Assembly (NCBI GenBank): GCA_026399445.1
Contig: JAPLRA010000036.1
Span: 1-10,660, forward strand
Direction: 5' to 3'
Source: Sulfuritalea sp.
Lineage (GTDB): Bacteria; Pseudomonadota; Gammaproteobacteria; Burkholderiales; Rhodocyclaceae
Length of the DNA: 10,660 nt
In this document: one piece after another, positions 1 to 8,821 of the stretch
How positions within the stretch are numbered: the first letter of the stretch is position 1
How the letters are laid out: each line of letters begins with the position of its first letter
Program-made: the position numbers and the translations under genes
The notes under the pieces: model-generated
Databases searched by the model: none
What the model saw: only the letters and a program-made list of their open reading frames with translations
Told to the model about the DNA's origin: nothing

Positions 1-247
1 CGCCTCCGCCCACCGTCAGGGGAATGAACACCTGCGAGGCGACCGCCTCGACGATGTGCAGGATGATGTCGCGGTCGTCCGAACTGGCTGTGATGTCGAG
101 AAAGGTTATTTCGTCGGCGCCTTGCTCATCATAGCGACGCGCAATTTCCACCGGATCGCCGGCATCGCGCAGTTCGACGAAGTTGACGCCCTTGACCACG
201 CGGCCGGCGTTCACGTCAAGGCAGGGAATGATCCGCTTGGCGAGCAT
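1..247 (-). CDS. hisF: Imidazole glycerol phosphate synthase cyclase subunit HisF (N-terminal part, cut by window edge)
   Basis: HisF closes the imidazole ring: it uses ammonia channelled from HisH to turn PRFAR into imidazole glycerol phosphate and AICAR, in the cytoplasm. The first 82 residues are visible. They start [12 protein letters not shown], which holds the catalytic Asp11 of the family, and continue with the conserved stretches [20 protein letters not shown] and PLTVGGG (a phosphate-binding loop of the TIM barrel). The ATG overlaps the hisA stop codon by one base (TAATG), which implies translational coupling. The gene runs off the left edge, so about two thirds of the roughly 255-residue protein is missing and the second catalytic Asp (near residue 130) cannot be checked. 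The visible part has no frameshift. Confidence 0.96.
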   Translation of the reverse strand, partial: MLAKRIIPCLDVNAGRVVKGVNFVELRDAGDPVEIARRYDEQGADEITFLDITASSDDRDIILHIVEAVASQVFIPLTVGGG

Positions 248-990
248 TACCGGCCGGAAAGCTTGTCCGCTTCGGCCTGAGCCTTGGTGAAATTCAAGGT
301 GCCTTCGTAGATCGCGCGGCCGGTGATGGCACCGGTGATGCCCTCGCCCTGCACCGCACAGAGCGCCTTGACATCCTTTATGCTGGCGATGCCGCCGCTG
401 GCGATCACCGGGATGCGCAAGGCCTGCGCCAGTTTCACCGTAGCCTCGATGTTCACGCCGGAGAGCATGCCGTCACGCCCGATATCGGTATAGATGACCG
501 CTTCGACGCCATAGTCCTCGAACTTTTTTGCCAGATCGACGACGTCATGCCCGGTCATCTTGGACCAGCCGTCGACCGCGACCTTGCCGTCCTTGGCATC
601 CAGTCCGACGATGATGTGCCCGGGAAAGGCACCGCAGGCATCGTGCAGGAAGCCGGGGTTCTTCACCGCGGCGGTGCCGATGATGACGTAGGTAACGCCG
701 TCATCGAGGCAGCGCTCGATGGTATCCAGGTCGCGAATGCCGCCGCCCAGTTGTACCGGAATCTCCTCGCCGACTTCCTTGAGAATCGCCTTGATTGCCG
801 CTTCGTTCTTCGGCTTGCCGGCAAAGGCACCATTGAGGTCGACCAGATGCAGGCGGCGCGCGCCCTGGCTGATCCAGTGTCGGGCCATCGCCGCCGGGTC
901 TTCGGAAAATACCGTGGCGTCTTCCATGGCGCCCTGTTTCAGACGGACACAGTGACCATCCTTGAGATCAATCGCGGGTATCAGCAGCAT
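247..990 (-). CDS. hisA: ProFAR isomerase HisA
   Basis: HisA is phosphoribosylformimino-5-aminoimidazole carboxamide ribotide isomerase, which carries out the Amadori rearrangement of ProFAR to PRFAR, the substrate of HisHF. The protein has 247 residues, the usual length for this TIM-barrel enzyme. The two catalytic aspartates expected in the family are present: Asp8 in [12 protein letters not shown] and Asp131 in VGLDAKDG. Phosphate-binding glycine loops are seen at QLGGGIR (80-86) and IASGGIAS. It lies 42 bp downstream of hisH, the largest gap within this part of the operon, with no convincing Shine-Dalgarno sequence in front of the ATG, and overlaps hisF by one base. I see no sign of a PriA-type dual function (the bacterium has a separate trp route in most relatives; this is inference). 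Confidence 0.97.
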   Translation of the reverse strand: MLLIPAIDLKDGHCVRLKQGAMEDATVFSEDPAAMARHWISQGARRLHLVDLNGAFAGKPKNEAAIKAILKEVGEEIPVQLGGGIRDLDTIERCLDDGVTYVIIGTAAVKNPGFLHDACGAFPGHIIVGLDAKDGKVAVDGWSKMTGHDVVDLAKKFEDYGVEAVIYTDIGRDGMLSGVNIEATVKLAQALRIPVIASGGIASIKDVKALCAVQGEGITGAITGRAIYEGTLNFTKAQAEADKLSGR

Positions 991-1032
991 AGTGAAATGT
1001 GGAGATAGAGAGATGCCTGGGAGGCGGTTGGA

Positions 1033-1671
1033 TCAGGGGTTCCAGCGCATGAAATTGCCGAGCAGTCGCAGACCGGCCTGGGCGCTTTTTTCCGGGTGAA
1101 ATTGAACAGCGAAGATGTTAGCGCGAGCAATCGCGCTGGTAAAGGGGATGCCATAGTGCGTCGAGCCGGCGATCACCTCCGGGCTTTGCGGTTCGACATA
1201 GTAACTATGCACGAAATAGAAGCGTGAGCCGTCCTCGATGCCATCCCAGAGCGGGTGGGTTTCGGCTTGCTGCACCTGATTCCAGCCCATGTGCGGCACC
1301 TTGAGGCGCGAACCGTCCGGCGCCACCATGGCGGCGTGGGGAAAGCGCGGGACACGGCCCGGAAGAATTTCGAGGCCCATGACATCGCCTTCCTCGGCAT
1401 GGCCGAAGAGCATCTGCAAGCCGACGCAAATTCCGAGGAAAGGCTTTTCGGCGGCGGCGCGAACGACTGCCTCGCGCAAACCGCGTGCGGACAGTTCGCG
1501 CATGCAATCCGGCATCGCACCCTGGCCGGGAACGACGACACGGTCGGCGGCTCCAATTTCGGCGGCATCCGAACTGACCCGAACCTCGGCATCCGGAGCA
1601 ACGTGCTCGATGGCCTTGGCCACCGAGCGCAAATTGCCCATGCCGTAATCGACGACCACGACCTTGCTCAT
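1033..1671 (-). CDS. hisH: Imidazole glycerol phosphate synthase glutaminase subunit HisH
   Basis: HisH is the class I glutamine amidotransferase subunit that hydrolyses glutamine and passes ammonia to HisF. The start used here is the ATG at 1671, giving 212 residues beginning MSKVVVVDYGMGNLRS, the standard family N-terminus. The same frame stays open upstream to 1758, but those 29 extra residues lie inside hisB and are not family-like. The catalytic triad is complete: Cys82 in GICVGLQM, and His192 and Glu194 in QFHPEKS. The oxyanion-loop motif VVPGQGAM is at 46-53, close to the usual PGVGA form. hisB ends 7 bp upstream and there is no clear ribosome binding site, so translation is probably coupled to hisB. 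Confidence 0.96.
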   Translation of the reverse strand: MSKVVVVDYGMGNLRSVAKAIEHVAPDAEVRVSSDAAEIGAADRVVVPGQGAMPDCMRELSARGLREAVVRAAAEKPFLGICVGLQMLFGHAEEGDVMGLEILPGRVPRFPHAAMVAPDGSRLKVPHMGWNQVQQAETHPLWDGIEDGSRFYFVHSYYVEPQSPEVIAGSTHYGIPFTSAIARANIFAVQFHPEKSAQAGLRLLGNFMRWNP

Positions 1672-1678
1672 GGAAGAA

Positions 1679-2266
1679 TCAGAGCGCGCCTTTGGTCGAG
1701 GGAATGGAGCCAGCGGCACGCGGATCAGCTTCCACCGCCATGCGCAACGCACGGGCAAAGGCCTTGAACACGGTCTCGGCCTGATGGTGGGAGTTGTCGC
1801 CGCGCAGGGCGTCGATGTGCAGCGTCATCCCGGCGTGATTGACCAGGCCCTGAAAGAATTCGCGCACCAGATCGACATCGAACTCGCCGACGGTGGCCCG
1901 CGTAAAGGGCACGTTGAATACCAAGCCGGGCCGACCGGACAGATCGACCACGACGCGCGACAAGGCTTCGTCGAGCGGCACATACGCGTGACCGTAGCGG
2001 CGCAATCCCTTCTTGTCGCCCCAGGCCTTGGCCAACGCCTGGCCAATGGTGATGCCGACATCCTCGATGGTGTGATGCGCATCGATGTGCAGATCGCCCT
2101 TCGCCTCGACCGTCAGATCGATCATGCCGTGACGCGCGATCTGGTCCAGCATGTGGTCGAAGAAACCCACGCCGGTGGCGAGTTTCGAGATTCCGGTGCC
2201 ATCGAGATCGAGGGCGACACGGATCTTTGTTTCCAGCGTGTTGCGTGAGATGTCGGCTTGCCGCAT
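1679..2266 (-). CDS. hisB: Imidazoleglycerol-phosphate dehydratase HisB (monofunctional)
   Basis: HisB dehydrates imidazole glycerol phosphate to imidazole acetol phosphate, the substrate of HisC. The 195 residues match the dehydratase domain alone, so this is not the fused phosphatase-dehydratase of enteric bacteria; histidinol-phosphate phosphatase must be encoded elsewhere. The paired metal-binding histidine motifs are intact: DAHHTIED (residues 62-69, His64 and His65) and SHHQAE (159-164, His160 and His161). The start [19 protein letters not shown] fits the family. It is the first gene of the hisB-hisH-hisA-hisF run, and the next gene upstream, hisC, points the other way, so hisB probably needs its own promoter; a candidate lies at 2301-2309. 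No strong Shine-Dalgarno sequence precedes the ATG. Confidence 0.97.
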   Translation of the reverse strand: MRQADISRNTLETKIRVALDLDGTGISKLATGVGFFDHMLDQIARHGMIDLTVEAKGDLHIDAHHTIEDVGITIGQALAKAWGDKKGLRRYGHAYVPLDEALSRVVVDLSGRPGLVFNVPFTRATVGEFDVDLVREFFQGLVNHAGMTLHIDALRGDNSHHQAETVFKAFARALRMAVEADPRAAGSIPSTKGAL

Positions 2267-2366
2267 GGCAGTGATGATCTAGCAAAGGGTCGAGGCCTGC
2301 ATGATACCATCGGCCTAGTCGGCTGCACGCCAGTCACCACCAGCAAACCTGCCATTCCACCCAGCC
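2267..2366. promoter_or_regulatory. Divergent intergenic region between hisB and hisC
   Basis: This 100-bp gap is the only divergent gene junction in the window and must hold the signals for hisC (plus strand) and probably those for hisB (minus strand). For hisB I see an extended -10 candidate. For hisC I see no convincing -10/-35 pair and no clear Shine-Dalgarno sequence before its ATG. There is no leader-peptide ORF rich in His codons, no T-box and no attenuator-like hairpin that I could recognise. Confidence 0.6.
2301..2309 (-). promoter_or_regulatory. Candidate extended -10 promoter element for hisB-hisH-hisA-hisF
   Basis: On the minus strand the sequence reads TGG followed by TATCAT, that is TGN plus a hexamer matching the sigma-70 -10 consensus at five of six positions. 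The start of transcription would fall about 28 bases before the hisB ATG. No hexamer close to TTGACA sits 16 to 18 bases upstream, so this would be an extended -10 type promoter. A short inverted repeat (AGGCC at 2293-2297 and GGCCT at 2312-2316) flanks it. The case rests on position and sequence only. Confidence 0.4.
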
Positions 2367-3428
2367 ATGAGTCGTTTCTGGAGCGATGTTGTCAAGAGGC
2401 TCACCCCCTACGTGCCGGGTGAGCAACCCAAACTCGCCAATCTGGTGAAGCTCAACACCAACGAGAATCCCTACGGCCCTTCGCCGCGCGCGCTCGACGC
2501 AATCCGGCAGGCAACCGGCGAATCGCTGAAACTCTACCCCGACCCGAACGCCGAGCAACTCAAGCTTGCCATCGGCACCTACCATGGCATTGATGCCCGC
2601 AATGTCTTCGTTGGCAACGGCTCGGACGAGGTCCTGGCCCACATCTTTCTCGGTTTGCTGAAGCAGGCACGACCCGTCCTGTTCCCCGATATCAGCTACA
2701 GCTTTTATCCGGTTTACTGCGGGCTGTATCAGGTCGGGTTCGAAACGATCCCGCTCGCCGAAGATTTTTCAATCCGGCTGGACGACTACGCCAAGCCGAA
2801 CGGCGGGATCATCTTCCCCAATCCGAATGCCCCAACAGGCTGTCTGGTGCCGCTGGCCGACATCGAGCGCCTGCTGCAATCCAATCCGGATTCGGTGGTG
2901 GTGATCGACGAGGCCTATGTCGATTTCGGCGGCGAGAGTGCCATCCCGCTGGTCGCCCGCTACCCGAACCTGCTGGTGGTGCAGACCCTGTCCAAGTCGC
3001 GCTCGCTGGCCGGCTTGCGCGTCGGTTTTGCGGTCGGCCATGTCGATCTGATCGAGGCGCTGGAACGGGTCAAGAACAGCTTCAACTCCTATCCGCTGGA
3101 CCGGCTGGCAATCGCCGGCGCGGTCGCGGCTTTTGAAGACCGCGAGTATTTCGCGCAGACCTGCAAAGCGGTCATCGCGACACGCGAAAAGCTGGTCGGC
3201 GAATTGAAAGCCCTGGGTTTCGACGTGCTGCCATCGTCGGCGAACTTCATCTTCGCCCGGCATCCACGGCACGATGCCGAAAAGTCGGCGCTGGCGCTAC
3301 GGCAACGCAGCATCATCGTGCGGCATTTCAAGCTGCCGCGCATCGAGCAGTTCCTGCGAATTACGGTGGGGACGGACGAGCAATGCGCGGCACTGACCGC
3401 CGCGCTGAAGGAAATCCTCAGCGCTTGA
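2367..3428 (+). CDS. hisC: Histidinol-phosphate aminotransferase HisC (inverted relative to the operon)
   Basis: HisC is a PLP-dependent class I/II aminotransferase that transfers the amino group of glutamate to imidazole acetol phosphate, giving histidinol phosphate. The protein has 353 residues, close to the family norm, and is intact. Visible motifs: [15 protein letters not shown] (26-40) at the substrate entrance, PNPNAPTG (151-158), VIDEAYVDF (179-187) with the PLP-contacting Asp and Tyr, [15 protein letters not shown] with the Schiff-base Lys210, and RITVG near the C-terminus holding the carboxylate-binding Arg. The N-terminus [20 protein letters not shown] is typical of betaproteobacterial HisC. 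It is the only plus-strand gene here: it converges on hisD with an 11-bp overlap and diverges from hisB. In related genomes it normally sits between hisD and hisB in the same direction, so this looks like an in-place inversion. Confidence 0.96.
   Translation: MSRFWSDVVKRLTPYVPGEQPKLANLVKLNTNENPYGPSPRALDAIRQATGESLKLYPDPNAEQLKLAIGTYHGIDARNVFVGNGSDEVLAHIFLGLLKQARPVLFPDISYSFYPVYCGLYQVGFETIPLAEDFSIRLDDYAKPNGGIIFPNPNAPTGCLVPLADIERLLQSNPDSVVVIDEAYVDFGGESAIPLVARYPNLLVVQTLSKSRSLAGLRVGFAVGHVDLIEALERVKNSFNSYPLDRLAIAGAVAAFEDREYFAQTCKAVIATREKLVGELKALGFDVLPSSANFIFARHPRHDAEKSALALRQRSIIVRHFKLPRIEQFLRITVGTDEQCAALTAALKEILSA
3418..3428. other. Tail-to-tail overlap of hisC and hisD ends
   Basis: The last codons and stop codons of hisC (plus strand) and hisD (minus strand) share 11 bases. 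The overlap reads TCAGCGCTTGA, whose centre AGCGCT is a 6-bp palindrome, so each strand supplies a TGA stop. There is no room for a terminator between the genes; transcripts from either side must run into the opposing gene. Confidence 0.9.
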
Positions 3429-4713
3429 TGCGCAGTTCCGCGGCGCGGGCGTGGGCCGTGAGACCTTCACCATGTGCCAGCGCCGCGGCGATCGGCCCGA
3501 GGGTTTGGGCACCGGCCTGCGACACCTCGATCAAGCTGGAGCGCTTCTGAAAGTCGTAGACCCCGAGCGGTGAAGAAAAGCGCGCGCTGCGCGACGTCGG
3601 CAGCACGTGATTGGGTCCGGCGCAATAGTCGCCGAGCGACTCCGACGTGTAGTGACCTACGAAGATCGCGCCGGCATGGCGGATCTTGTCTACCAGCGGC
3701 GCTGGGTCGGCCACCGCCAGCTCCAGATGTTCCGGCGCAATCCGGTTCGCCAGTTCACAGGCCTCGTCAAGATTGGCGACATGAATCAGGGCGCCGCGTC
3801 CCTTGAGCGAGGCGGAAATCACCGCGCGCCGCGGCATGGTCGGCAACAGCTTCTCGATGCTGGCGGCGACCCGCGCAATGAAGTCAGCATCCGGACTCAG
3901 CAGGATCGATTGCGCAAGCTCGTCGTGCTCGGCCTGGGCGAACAGGTCGATCGCGACCCAATCGGGATTGGCCGAGGCATCGGCGATGATCAGCACTTCG
4001 GACGGCCCGGCCACCCTGTCCATGCCGCAGGTGCCGAAGACGCGGCGCTTTGCAGCCGCCACGTAAGCGTTGCCGGGGCCGACAATCTTGTCCACCTGAG
4101 GAATGGTCTGCGTGCCGTAGGCCAGCGCCGCCACCGCCTGCGCACCACCGAGGGTGAACACGCGGTCGACCCCGACCAGAGAGGCGGCGGCCAGCACCAG
4201 CGCATTCTTCTCGCCGCGCGGCGTCGGTACCACCATGATCAGTTCGCCGACCCCAGCCACCTTGGCCGGCAGGGCATTCATCAATACCGAACTCGGATAG
4301 GCCGCCTTGCCGCCCGGAACATACAACCCGACCCGGTCCAGCGCCGTGATCTTCTGCCCGAGGCGTGTGCCATCGGCTTCCGTGAAGCTCCACGATTCGA
4401 GCTTCTGCCGCTGGTGATAATCGCTTACCCGCTGCGCGGCGGCTTCAAGCGCGGAGCGCTGCGCCGCGGGAAGTCCATCCAGCGCCCGGCGCAATTCGTT
4501 CCCGGGAAGCTCGAGTTCAGCCATGGTAGCGACGTCGAGTTGATCGAAGCGGCGCGTGTAGTCGAGCACCGCGGCATCGCCCTCGCTGCGAACCCGCTTA
4601 AGGATCTCGGCGACCGTCGCTTCGATGGCATCGTCAGTCGAATGATCGAAATGCAGCAGCTCATCGAGCGTTGCGAGAAAATCCGCATCACGGGTCGACA
4701 AGCGGCGAATCAT
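3418..4713 (-). CDS. hisD: Histidinol dehydrogenase HisD
   Basis: HisD is the zinc enzyme that oxidises histidinol to histidine in two NAD-dependent steps, the last reactions of the pathway. The 431 residues are full length. All expected key residues are present: zinc ligands Gln260 and His263 (in [11 protein letters not shown]), Asp362 ([16 protein letters not shown]) and His421 ([11 protein letters not shown]), and the catalytic pair Glu328-His329 ([10 protein letters not shown]). The NAD and substrate-binding region includes [12 protein letters not shown] (212-223). Its ATG overlaps the hisG TGA in an ATGA arrangement, so the two genes are translationally coupled. Its end overlaps the end of hisC on the other strand. 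A 391-codon open frame on the opposite strand is a shadow produced by the GC-rich codon use. Confidence 0.97.
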   Translation of the reverse strand: MIRRLSTRDADFLATLDELLHFDHSTDDAIEATVAEILKRVRSEGDAAVLDYTRRFDQLDVATMAELELPGNELRRALDGLPAAQRSALEAAAQRVSDYHQRQKLESWSFTEADGTRLGQKITALDRVGLYVPGGKAAYPSSVLMNALPAKVAGVGELIMVVPTPRGEKNALVLAAASLVGVDRVFTLGGAQAVAALAYGTQTIPQVDKIVGPGNAYVAAAKRRVFGTCGMDRVAGPSEVLIIADASANPDWVAIDLFAQAEHDELAQSILLSPDADFIARVAASIEKLLPTMPRRAVISASLKGRGALIHVANLDEACELANRIAPEHLELAVADPAPLVDKIRHAGAIFVGHYTSESLGDYCAGPNHVLPTSRSARFSSPLGVYDFQKRSSLIEVSQAGAQTLGPIAAALAHGEGLTAHARAAELRIKR

Positions 4714-5351
4714 CTGATTGCAGCCTCAATAGCGGCGATCACCGGTTGCAGCAATTCACGCTTCACTTTGAGCGCCGCCTGATTGACCACCAGCCGCGAG
4801 GAAATGCTCATGATCTCCTCGACCTCCACCAGATTGTTGGCCTTGAGCGTGCTGCCGCTGGATACCAGATCGACAATCGCCTCAGCCAACCCCGCCAGCG
4901 GGGCCAGCTCCATCGAACCATACAGCTTGATCAGATCGACGTGTACGCCTTTGGCGGCGAAGTGTTCGCGCGCGACGGCGATGTACTTGGTGGCAATGCG
5001 CAAACGGGCGCCCTGCCGGACCGCTGCGGCATAGTCGAAGCCCGCCGGCGCCGCGACGCACATGCGGCATTTGGCGATGTTCAGGTCCAGCGGTTGATAC
5101 AGCCCGACGCCGCCGTGTTCGAGCAACACATCCTTGCCGGCGATGCCCATGTCGGCCGCCCCGTATTGCACATAGGTCGGCACATCGGAAGCGCGCACAA
5201 TGACCACCCGCACATCATCGCGATTGGTGCCGATGATCAGCTTGCGCGACTTCTCCGGATCTTCAGCCGGCACGATGCCCGCCGCTGCCAGCAGGGGCAA
5301 GGTTTCCTCGAAAATGCGGCCCTTGGAAAGGGCGATGGTTATTCCGCTCAT
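4710..5351 (-). CDS. hisG: ATP phosphoribosyltransferase catalytic subunit, short form HisG(S)
   Basis: HisG joins ATP and PRPP to make phosphoribosyl-ATP, the committed and feedback-controlled step of histidine synthesis. At 213 residues it is the short form, which lacks the C-terminal regulatory (ACT-like) domain of the roughly 300-residue long form. In known cases the short form works as a hetero-octamer with HisZ, a histidyl-tRNA synthetase paralogue; no hisZ is in this window. The N-terminus [21 protein letters not shown] and the PRPP-binding segment with [14 protein letters not shown] (161-174) are clear. The ATG lies 4 bp after the murA stop, and its stop overlaps hisD, so it appears to be transcribed with murA. 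Confidence 0.96.
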   Translation of the reverse strand: MSGITIALSKGRIFEETLPLLAAAGIVPAEDPEKSRKLIIGTNRDDVRVVIVRASDVPTYVQYGAADMGIAGKDVLLEHGGVGLYQPLDLNIAKCRMCVAAPAGFDYAAAVRQGARLRIATKYIAVAREHFAAKGVHVDLIKLYGSMELAPLAGLAEAIVDLVSSGSTLKANNLVEVEEIMSISSRLVVNQAALKVKRELLQPVIAAIEAAIR

Positions 5352-5355
5352 GAAA

Positions 5356-6859
<1,504 letters not shown>

Positions 6860-6865
6860 GGGTAA

Positions 6866-6870
6866 CTCCT
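6866..6870 (-). promoter_or_regulatory. Strong ribosome binding site of ibaG
   Basis: AGGAG on the minus strand, six bases before the ibaG ATG and touching the stop codon of the upstream permease frame. It is the clearest Shine-Dalgarno sequence in the window, so ibaG can be translated on its own even though the permease in front of it is broken. Confidence 0.75.
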
Positions 6871-7599
6871 CAGGCGCGCAGCTTGTAGCCGCGCTTAAGC
6901 AAATTCAAAGTAAATACCATCAACACGGCAAGACAAGTTCCGACAACGGCGAGACTCAGCCACGGCGACGCGTCGGAGACGCCGAAAAAGCCATGGCGAA
7001 AGCCGTCAATCATGTAGAACATCGGGTTCCAGTGCGAGACTTGCTGCCAGAAAGGCGGTAACGAATTCATAGAGTAAGATCAGAAAATTCTGAAAGGCGG
7101 CGAGCTGATCAAATTTGTCGGCCCAGATACCGGCGATTACGCCGAGGCTGCCGAGGATGGCGCCGCCCATTAGTGCAAAGACCAGAATCCACCACGGCTC
7201 GGCAAACGTCAGCGGCGCGAACCAGAAGGTGGCCAGCAAGACACCCGCTCCCACCACCACACCCCGCACGACGGATGCCAGCACATAGGCGGCGAAAAAC
7301 TCAAGGTAGGAAATCGGCGGCAGCAGGACGAAAACAATGTTTCCCGTCACCTTGGACTGGATCAGGGAGGAGGAGGAGTTGGCGAAGGCATTTTGTAATA
7401 CCGACATCATCACCAGCCCCGGAATCAGGAAGGCCGTATAGGTCACGCCATGGATTCTCACGTGCCCTTCCAGTACGTGGGAGAAGATCAATAGATAAAG
7501 CAGCGCCGTGAGCACTGGCGCCGCGACAGTCTGCGAGCCGACTTTCCAGAAGCGCAGGACTTCCTTGTAGAGTAGTGTCGAAAAGCCGCTGTAGCGCAT
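6870..7599 (-). pseudogene. ABC-2 type transporter permease, YadH-like, disrupted by a frameshifting deletion
   Basis: This is the inner-membrane permease partner of the upstream ATPase, of the YadH-like ABC-2 family. The start is the ATG at 7599 (MRYSGFSTLLYKEVLRF), one base after the ATPase stop; the frame is open further upstream but that part lies inside the ATPase gene. Residues 1-174 read normally with several membrane segments and end in FDQLAAFQNFLI. The frame then runs into 23 unrelated residues and stops at 7006. The rest of the family sequence resumes in another frame at about 7077 as YSMNSLPPFWQQVSHWNPMFYM and continues to KRGYKLRA at 6870. The usual stretch between these parts, of the type PLTFLSGVF, is missing. 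The whole is 730 bases; adding 29 gives 253 codons, the normal size for the family. So a deletion of about 29 bp is the simplest reading; a sequence or assembly error remains possible. Confidence 0.85.
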
Positions 7600-7600
7600 C

Positions 7601-8512
7601 TCAGTCGACCTGTTCCTGCTGCGGTCCCTGCATGACGCGAACGAAGACCTCCTCGAGATCGGGCTTGCCGATCTCGAGATCGTCGATCCTGCAACCGGCG
7701 GCGCGTATCCGTGCCAGTAATGGCTCGACTTCGTCAAAGCCATCAAAGGGCAGGGACCACCAGCCACCGTTTTGCGCGGCTTTCCGGGTCAGTTCCGCAG
7801 GCATCACGCCGTCGGTGCGCAAGCGCAGACTATGGACGGAAAAGCGGCGCAGAAGGTTCGCCGTGCTGTCGAGCGCGACTACGTGGCCGGCCTTGAGCAT
7901 GGCGATGCGGGTGCACAAGTTCTCCGCCTCCTCGAGGTAGTGCGTGGTCAACACAATGGTGTGTCCCGCTTCATTGAGCCGCCGGATGAATTGCCACAAG
8001 GTCTGTCGCAACTCGACATCGACACCGGCCGTCGGCTCGTCTAGAACGATTACCGGCGGACGATGCACCAGGGCCTGGGCAACCAGCACCCGGCGTTTCA
8101 TGCCGCCGGACAACATTCGCATGTTGGCGTTGGCCTTCGACGTAAGTCCCAGTTTCTCGAGAATCTCGTCGATCCAGTCGTCGTTGTCGCCAATCCCGAA
8201 GTAGCCGGACTGAATTTTCAGCGATTCACGAACCGTAAAAAAGGGATCAAAAACCAGTTCCTGGGGCACGACTCCCAGAAGACGCCGTGCCGCTCGATAG
8301 TCCGACTGCACGTCGTGACCCATCACGCTGAGGCTGCCGGCGTCGGCACGAACGAGTCCGGCCAGCGCTGAAATCAGGGTTGTCTTGCCGGCCCCATTGG
8401 GTCCCAGCAGCCCGAAGAACTCGCCCTGCTGAATTTCAAGGTCGACCCTGTCCAGCGCCTGCGTACTGCCAAAGCACTTGGAGACCTGCTGAATACGGAT
8501 CGCAGCGGACAT
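7601..8512 (-). CDS. ABC transporter ATP-binding protein, YadG-like
   Basis: This is an ABC-2 type ATPase of 303 residues that should energise the YadH-like permease encoded next to it. All nucleotide-binding motifs are present: Walker A GPNGAGKT (37-44), Q-loop Gln84, signature LSGGM (134-138), Walker B VIVLDEP (154-160) and the H-loop His191 in TTHYLEEAE. The roughly 70-residue tail after the nucleotide-binding domain fits the YadG/CcmA-like group. Its stop lies one base before the permease start. In betaproteobacteria this pair commonly sits between mlaB and ibaG; its substrate is not established. The gene itself shows no damage, although its partner is broken. A gap of 27 bp separates it from mlaB, with nothing notable in it. 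Confidence 0.93.
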   Translation of the reverse strand: MSAAIRIQQVSKCFGSTQALDRVDLEIQQGEFFGLLGPNGAGKTTLISALAGLVRADAGSLSVMGHDVQSDYRAARRLLGVVPQELVFDPFFTVRESLKIQSGYFGIGDNDDWIDEILEKLGLTSKANANMRMLSGGMKRRVLVAQALVHRPPVIVLDEPTAGVDVELRQTLWQFIRRLNEAGHTIVLTTHYLEEAENLCTRIAMLKAGHVVALDSTANLLRRFSVHSLRLRTDGVMPAELTRKAAQNGGWWSLPFDGFDEVEPLLARIRAAGCRIDDLEIGKPDLEEVFVRVMQGPQQEQVD

Positions 8513-8539
8513 GAACGATGACCAACCCGAAGGCTGCGG

Positions 8540-8821
8540 TCAGGGCTGCGGAAGGAGATCGGCAACGCCGTAGACGGCGGCGAGGCTCAACAGATTCTGC
8601 GGCGGATTCAGGAGACGCAAGGATTTCCCGCCGGCTTTCGCTGCGCGCATCCAGCCAAAAACCACGGCGAGACAGGAGGAATCCATATCGGTCACGGCAG
8701 CCAAATCGAAAGCCGACGCATTGGCTGCTATGGCTGCTTCCCCTTCGGCGAGCAGTGCGGCAGCGCCCGACATGGTCATCGGGCCCGACACCTCAGCGCA
8801 ATCACCGGCGATACGGATCAT
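8540..8821 (-). CDS. mlaB: STAS-domain protein MlaB
   Basis: This is a 93-residue single STAS domain. MlaB is the small cytoplasmic subunit that binds the MlaF ATPase and stabilises the MlaFEDB lipid transporter at the inner membrane. The sequence is divergent, as is usual for MlaB, but the beta-strand then Asp-Ser-Ser segment TDMDSSCLAVVFGW (44-57) matches the core STAS loop and helix; a Cys (50) sits where anti-sigma antagonists have Gly. Ser49 falls near the position of the functionally important Thr52 of E. coli MlaB (alignment by eye). The ATG overlaps the mlaC stop (ATGA), giving coupled translation. Position between mlaC and ibaG supports the assignment strongly. Confidence 0.88.
   Translation of the reverse strand: MIRIAGDCAEVSGPMTMSGAAALLAEGEAAIAANASAFDLAAVTDMDSSCLAVVFGWMRAAKAGGKSLRLLNPPQNLLSLAAVYGVADLLPQP

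Noticed and set aside
1672..1758. N-terminal extension of hisH from 1758
   Set aside because: The extra 29 residues overlap the end of hisB and do not resemble HisH; the family N-terminus MSKVVVVDYGMGN starts at 1671.
2267..2366. His attenuator leader or T-box before hisB or hisC
   Set aside because: No run of His codons in a short ORF and no long paired leader structure or T-box core could be found in 100 bp.
3607..4782. 391-codon open frame on the plus strand opposite hisD
   Set aside because: It lies antisense to an intact hisD with all active-site residues; the translation is rich in Arg, Gly, His and Gln with no recognisable domain, as expected of a GC-rich shadow frame.
7006..7077. 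Programmed ribosomal frameshift as the explanation for the split permease
   Set aside because: No slippery heptamer is seen at the break, and about ten conserved residues are missing, which frameshifting alone would not explain.
7600..7767. N-terminal extension of the permease from 7767
   Set aside because: It overlaps the end of the ATPase gene and is Ser/Arg-rich; MRYSGFSTLLYKEVLRF at 7599 is the family start.
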